Below the pieces are notes generated by a model. The model ran no database searches. It was given only the letters and a program-made list of their open reading frames with translations, and was not told where the DNA came from. DNA of 64,000 nt from Planctomycetia bacterium (lineage in GTDB: Bacteria > Planctomycetota > Phycisphaerae > UBA1845 > UTPLA1), in contig JABTTW010000002.1 in the NCBI GenBank assembly GCA_015075745.1, positions 372,001 through 436,000 of the forward strand, written 5' to 3'. This document shows, in pieces, positions 60,675 to 64,000 of this stretch. How positions within the stretch are numbered: position 1 is the stretch's first letter; each line of letters starts with the position of its first letter. Made by a program: the position numbers and the translations under genes.

Positions 60675-61220
60675 ATGACTCCCAATCTTTCGCGCCGCGA
60701 AGCCGTGCGCCAACTGGCCGCCGCAGGAATCATCCTCGGAACCGGCAAAGCTGCCTGGGCCGAGGACGATGCATCTCCCAAGCCGGCCTACCCTCCCGCG
60801 AAAAAGAAAGTGGAAAAGGGCCCCCGACTCGACCTTGATCTCGTCCGGGAATTCGTCGGCGCTGCGCACGGCGACTTGGAAAAGACCAAAAAGCTCCTCG
60901 CCGAAAAGCCGTCGCTGATCAATGCGACTCACGACTGGAGCGGTGGCGACTGGGAAACCGCCCTGGGCGGCGCGTCTCACATGGGTCGTCGGGACATCGC
61001 CGAATTTCTCCTGGCGAACAATGCCCGACTCGACATCTTCGCCGCGACCATGCTAGGCAAGCTCGAAGTCGTGAAGGCCGTCTTCGAAGCCTTCCCTGAC
61101 ACGCTCTCCGTTCCCGGCCCACACGGAATTCCCCTGATCCGCCACGCCGAAGCCGGCCGGAGCGAGGCGGCGCCGGTGCTGGAGTTTCTCCGAAGCATCG
61201 AATCGGCACGAAAAAGCTAA
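60675..61220 (+). CDS. Tat-exported ankyrin-repeat protein
   Basis: 181 residues. The twin-arginine signal is SRREAVRQLAAAGIILGTGKAAWA, so export through Tat is expected. Residues ~45-180 hold three to four ankyrin-like repeats (VREFVGAAHGDLEKTKKLLAEKPSLINATHDW, ETALGGASHMGRRDIAEFLLANNARLDI, FAATMLGKLEVVKAVFEAFPD). Usual protein-protein binding unit; partner unknown. Confidence 0.8.
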   Translation: MTPNLSRREAVRQLAAAGIILGTGKAAWAEDDASPKPAYPPAKKKVEKGPRLDLDLVREFVGAAHGDLEKTKKLLAEKPSLINATHDWSGGDWETALGGASHMGRRDIAEFLLANNARLDIFAATMLGKLEVVKAVFEAFPDTLSVPGPHGIPLIRHAEAGRSEAAPVLEFLRSIESARKS

Positions 61221-61262
61221 GCGGATACTCCGCCGAACGAGCCCGCGAATCTCCGCGCGCCC

Positions 61263-62933
61263 TTAAGACGGAATCGGTACGTTTCGCTGCGCCGCGATTT
61301 CCTCCGCGCGCTCATACCCCGCGTCGACATGCCGAAAGACCCCCATCGCCGGGTCACAGGTCAGCACGCGCTCCAGCCGTGCGTCCGCCAGCTTCGTCCC
61401 GTCGGCCACGCAGACCATCCCCGCGTGAATCGAGTAGCCGATCCCCACGCCTCCGCCGTGGTGCACGCTCACCCAGCTCGCCCCGCAGGCCGTGTTCGCC
61501 AGCGCATTGAGAATCGGCCAGTCGGCGATGGCGTCGCTGCCGTCTTTCATCCCCTCCGTCTCGCGATTCGGCGACGCCACGCTGCCGCAGTCCAGATGAT
61601 CGCGCCCGATCACGATCGGCGCCTTCACCTTCCCGCTCCGCACCAGCTCGTTAAACGCCAGCCCCGCCTTCGCCCGCTCGCCGTAGCCCAGCCAGCAGAT
61701 GCGACACGGCAATCCCTGAAACTTCACTCGCTCGCCCGCCAGCTTAATCCACCGCGCCAGGTGCTCGTTCTGCGGGAACAATTCAAGAATCACGCGGTCC
61801 GTCACGGCAATGTCCGCCGGATCGCCGGATAGCGCGCACCACCGAAACGGCCCCGATCCCTCGCAAAACAGCGGCCGAATGTACTCCGGAACGAAACCGG
61901 GAATATCAAACGCCTTGGCAACCCCCGCCTGCTTCGCGTGCGCGCGAATGTTATTGCCATAGTCAAACGTAATCGCCCCGGCCTTCTGCATGTCCAGCAT
62001 CGCCTGCACGTGCGCCCCCATCGACGCCATCGACATTTCGACATATTTCTCCGGTTGGCTCGCTCGCAGCTTCAGCGCCTCGCCGTACGAAACCTGGTGC
62101 GGCACATAACCGGCAAGCGGATCGTGCGCGCTCGTCTGGTCGGTCAGCAGGTCCGGCGTGATTCCCCGTCGCGCCATCTCCGGCAGAATCGTCGCCGCAT
62201 TGCCGAGCAGGCCCACCGAAAGCGCCCGCCGCTCCCGCTTCGCCTTCTCAACGCGCGACAGGGCATCGTCCAAATCCGTGCACGACTCGTCGAGATACTT
62301 CGTCTGCAGCCGTCGCTCAATCCGATGCGAGTCCACCTCCACGCAAAGACACGCCGCCCCCTGCATCGTCGCTGCCAGCGGTTGCGCACCGCCCATGCCG
62401 CCGAGGCCCGCCGTCACCACCAGCCGCCCCGCCAGATCGCCGCCGAAGTGCCGCCGCGCCGCCGCCCCGAATGTCTCATACGTCCCCTGCAAAATCCCCT
62501 GCGTCCCGATGTAGATCCAACTCCCCGCCGTCATCTGGCCGTACATCGTCAGGCCCATCGCCTCCAGCCGGCGAAACTCGTCCCAGTTTGCCCAATGCGG
62601 AACCAGCATCGAATTCGATATCAACACGCGCGGCGCCATCTCGTGCGTGCGCACAACGCCCACCGCCCGGCCGCTCTGCACCAGCAGCGTCTCATCGTTT
62701 GCCAGTCCGCGCAGGCCCCGCACGATGCGATCGAAATCCGGCCACGATCGAGCCGCCTTTCCCGTCCCGCCATAGACGATGAGGTTCGCCGGGTCCTCCG
62801 CGACGTCCGGATCGAGATTGTTATGAAGCATCCGCAGGGCAGCTTCCTGATGCCAGCCCTTGCAGGAAAGCTGCGTCCCGGTCGGGGCGTGGATGGTTCG
62901 TGCGGTGGATGGCCTCTGTTGCGTGGTCGTCAT
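61263..62933 (-). CDS. hutU: Urocanate hydratase
   Basis: Histidine breakdown: converts urocanate to imidazolone propionate with NAD. 556 residues. N-terminal [39 protein letters not shown], the NAD-binding [16 protein letters not shown], and the conserved [22 protein letters not shown] with the catalytic Cys region and [17 protein letters not shown] near the end. Length is typical. No hutH, hutI or hutG are in the window. Confidence 0.95.
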   Translation of the reverse strand: MTTTQQRPSTARTIHAPTGTQLSCKGWHQEAALRMLHNNLDPDVAEDPANLIVYGGTGKAARSWPDFDRIVRGLRGLANDETLLVQSGRAVGVVRTHEMAPRVLISNSMLVPHWANWDEFRRLEAMGLTMYGQMTAGSWIYIGTQGILQGTYETFGAAARRHFGGDLAGRLVVTAGLGGMGGAQPLAATMQGAACLCVEVDSHRIERRLQTKYLDESCTDLDDALSRVEKAKRERRALSVGLLGNAATILPEMARRGITPDLLTDQTSAHDPLAGYVPHQVSYGEALKLRASQPEKYVEMSMASMGAHVQAMLDMQKAGAITFDYGNNIRAHAKQAGVAKAFDIPGFVPEYIRPLFCEGSGPFRWCALSGDPADIAVTDRVILELFPQNEHLARWIKLAGERVKFQGLPCRICWLGYGERAKAGLAFNELVRSGKVKAPIVIGRDHLDCGSVASPNRETEGMKDGSDAIADWPILNALANTACGASWVSVHHGGGVGIGYSIHAGMVCVADGTKLADARLERVLTCDPAMGVFRHVDAGYERAEEIAAQRNVPIPS

Positions 62934-63220
62934 GATCTAACTCCAGGCTCTCGCGCCGGTCCGGATACGGGGAGTCTCGCTCCACGATCCATCGCCGCTG
63001 CGACTCATAATCCACCGTCACAATACCTGCAAAACGAGACGCTCGCCCGGTCACGATTGATTCGTGACGCTCCGATGGCCTATTATAAGCAAAGGGTCAG
63101 ATCGCAGTGAGGGGTGCCCGCGCGCCTTGCGCTCGGAAGGAATTCCCGCCACCTCATCTACCCTTGTTTTTTGGAAAATGCGCGGCCGCGCAGTTCCGAT
63201 GGGTAGGAGCGGGAGCCTCC

Positions 63221-64000
63221 ATGCGAGCGGGATTTAAGTCTGCCATTCTTGTCGTTTCGGTGATGTGCGTTCGCGCCTCGCTCCTCCATGCCCAGGTCCC
63301 GATGAGCACCAACATCCTGAATTTCAGGATGCCCGGCACGCAACCGGGAGGCCTGACCGACCTCTTCGCCAGTTCCAGTAGCTGCCAGTCGTGTCACGGC
63401 GGCACCGTCCCCGGCGTCGGCGATCCCGTACCGATCTTCGACGATTGGACCGGCAGCCTCATGTCCCAGGCCGCGCGCGACCCGCTCTTCTACGCCTGCC
63501 TCGACATCGCCGAGGCCGACGCGCCCGGTTCCGGAGATATCTGTATCCGCTGTCACGTCCCCAAGGCCTGGCTCGAAGGCCGCTCCACGCCCACCAACGG
63601 AAATCTGATCAACGCCGGCGACAGAGACGGCATCAATTGCAGCTTCTGTCATCGCCTCGTGGATCCCTTCAACACCCTCGGCGACGCACCGGCCGCCGAC
63701 GCCGCCATCCTCGCCGCGCTCGCTGCTGACGCTCCCAATCAGTCGGCAGATCGCGGGATGCCCAGCATGCCCGGCGACAACGGAAATGGAAACTACGTCA
63801 TCGACCCCTTCGATCGCCGGCGCGGTCCCTTCCCGCTGCCGCCCATCGGACAGCCCGCCGGTCCCGGCGAGGCCGACTGCGAGCTCTATCACGACGCGTT
63901 CTACTCGCCGCTCCACCGCCGCTCCGAGATCTGCTCCACCTGTCACGACGTCAGCCTGCCCCACTTCAAATATGACGCCATGGGCACGTCATTCATCCCG
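63221..64000 (+). CDS. Multihaem c-type cytochrome (3' end beyond window)
   Basis: Open from the ATG at 63221 to the right edge, at least 260 residues. Signal peptide (FKSAILVVSVMCVRASLLHAQ). Four c-haem sites are visible: CQSCH (~residue 57), CIRCH (~110), CSFCH (~143) and CSTCH (~245). It begins a multihaem cytochrome, probably acting in periplasmic electron transfer; further haems may follow beyond the edge. GGGAG stands five bases before the ATG. Confidence 0.85.
   Translation, partial: MRAGFKSAILVVSVMCVRASLLHAQVPMSTNILNFRMPGTQPGGLTDLFASSSSCQSCHGGTVPGVGDPVPIFDDWTGSLMSQAARDPLFYACLDIAEADAPGSGDICIRCHVPKAWLEGRSTPTNGNLINAGDRDGINCSFCHRLVDPFNTLGDAPAADAAILAALAADAPNQSADRGMPSMPGDNGNGNYVIDPFDRRRGPFPLPPIGQPAGPGEADCELYHDAFYSPLHRRSEICSTCHDVSLPHFKYDAMGTSFIP

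Noticed and set aside
62821..63054. 77-codon minus-strand frame overlapping the hutU start
   Set aside because: The first 40 codons look weakly coding, but the rest is hutU in another frame and no family is recognised.
62143..63110. Long plus-strand frame across hutU (part of 61938-63110)
   Set aside because: Very Arg/His/Pro-rich antisense reading of a certain hutU gene.

Overview
The window reads as a chromosomal segment of a GC-rich member of the Planctomycetota. Supporting traits are Ca-binding TSP3/dockerin-like repeats on secreted proteins (both ends of the first 14 kb), a Minf_1886-family protein next to RicT, a 53-aa conserved-looking planctomycete-type small protein, paired zinc-ribbon multi-pass membrane proteins, KdsB (so a Gram-negative type envelope) and many small lipoproteins. 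No rRNA, tRNA, CRISPR array or prophage was recognised. Most genes are ordinary housekeeping genes separated by short accessory patches with lower GC.

Region by region. 1-898: a lipoprotein with TSP3 repeats running off the left edge. 1226-2112: an IS200-like REP-associated tyrosine transposase flanked by inverted copies of a three-hairpin unit, three in tandem on the right (97-bp period). 2364-7371 (minus): small proteins, a membrane protein, and lipA-tmk-holB. 7456-9054: an intact IS1380-family element with 17-bp inverted ends and a CTAA target duplication, just upstream of a universal stress gene. 10345-13533 (minus): zinc-ribbon protein, an orphan RHS tip and a large secreted dockerin-like protein with a clear terminator. 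14051-19526 (plus): a compact housekeeping run pheA-tpiA-secG-yicC-gmk-rpoZ-coaC-coaB; kdsB converges on it. 20412-24667: exported glutathione peroxidase, metF, a membrane protein, rfbD. 25949-29947: ricT, Minf_1886-family gene, small membrane protein, CgeB-like glycosyltransferase.

30014-36241 is the most accessory part: two coupled zinc-ribbon membrane proteins, a flavin reductase, a nucleotidyltransferase, then a set of low-GC cargo genes (nuclease-like protein, toxin-antitoxin remnant, membrane protein) lying downstream of a fumarylacetoacetate hydrolase (FAH) gene whose last 86 bp are repeated on the far side of the membrane-protein gene. FAH and the upstream hppD probably belong to aromatic amino acid breakdown.

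38542-64000: mutS, a lipoprotein with hydrolase-like features, a MacA/MacB-like efflux set (adaptor, ATPase, permease), an HTH protein, an AsmA-like protein, an isolated nuoD, Uma2 nuclease, isolated MalG-type permease, RluA, OmdA-like protein, a SigA-type sigma factor, rpsA, a TMTC-like TPR membrane protein, a GAF/HD-GYP protein, a Tat-exported ankyrin protein, hutU, and a multihaem cytochrome c running off the right edge.

The observation most worth following is the repeated FAH 3-prime end flanking inserted cargo, which looks like an insertion hotspot without a visible recombinase. All identifications come from reading translated sequence and recalled family motifs; no search was run.
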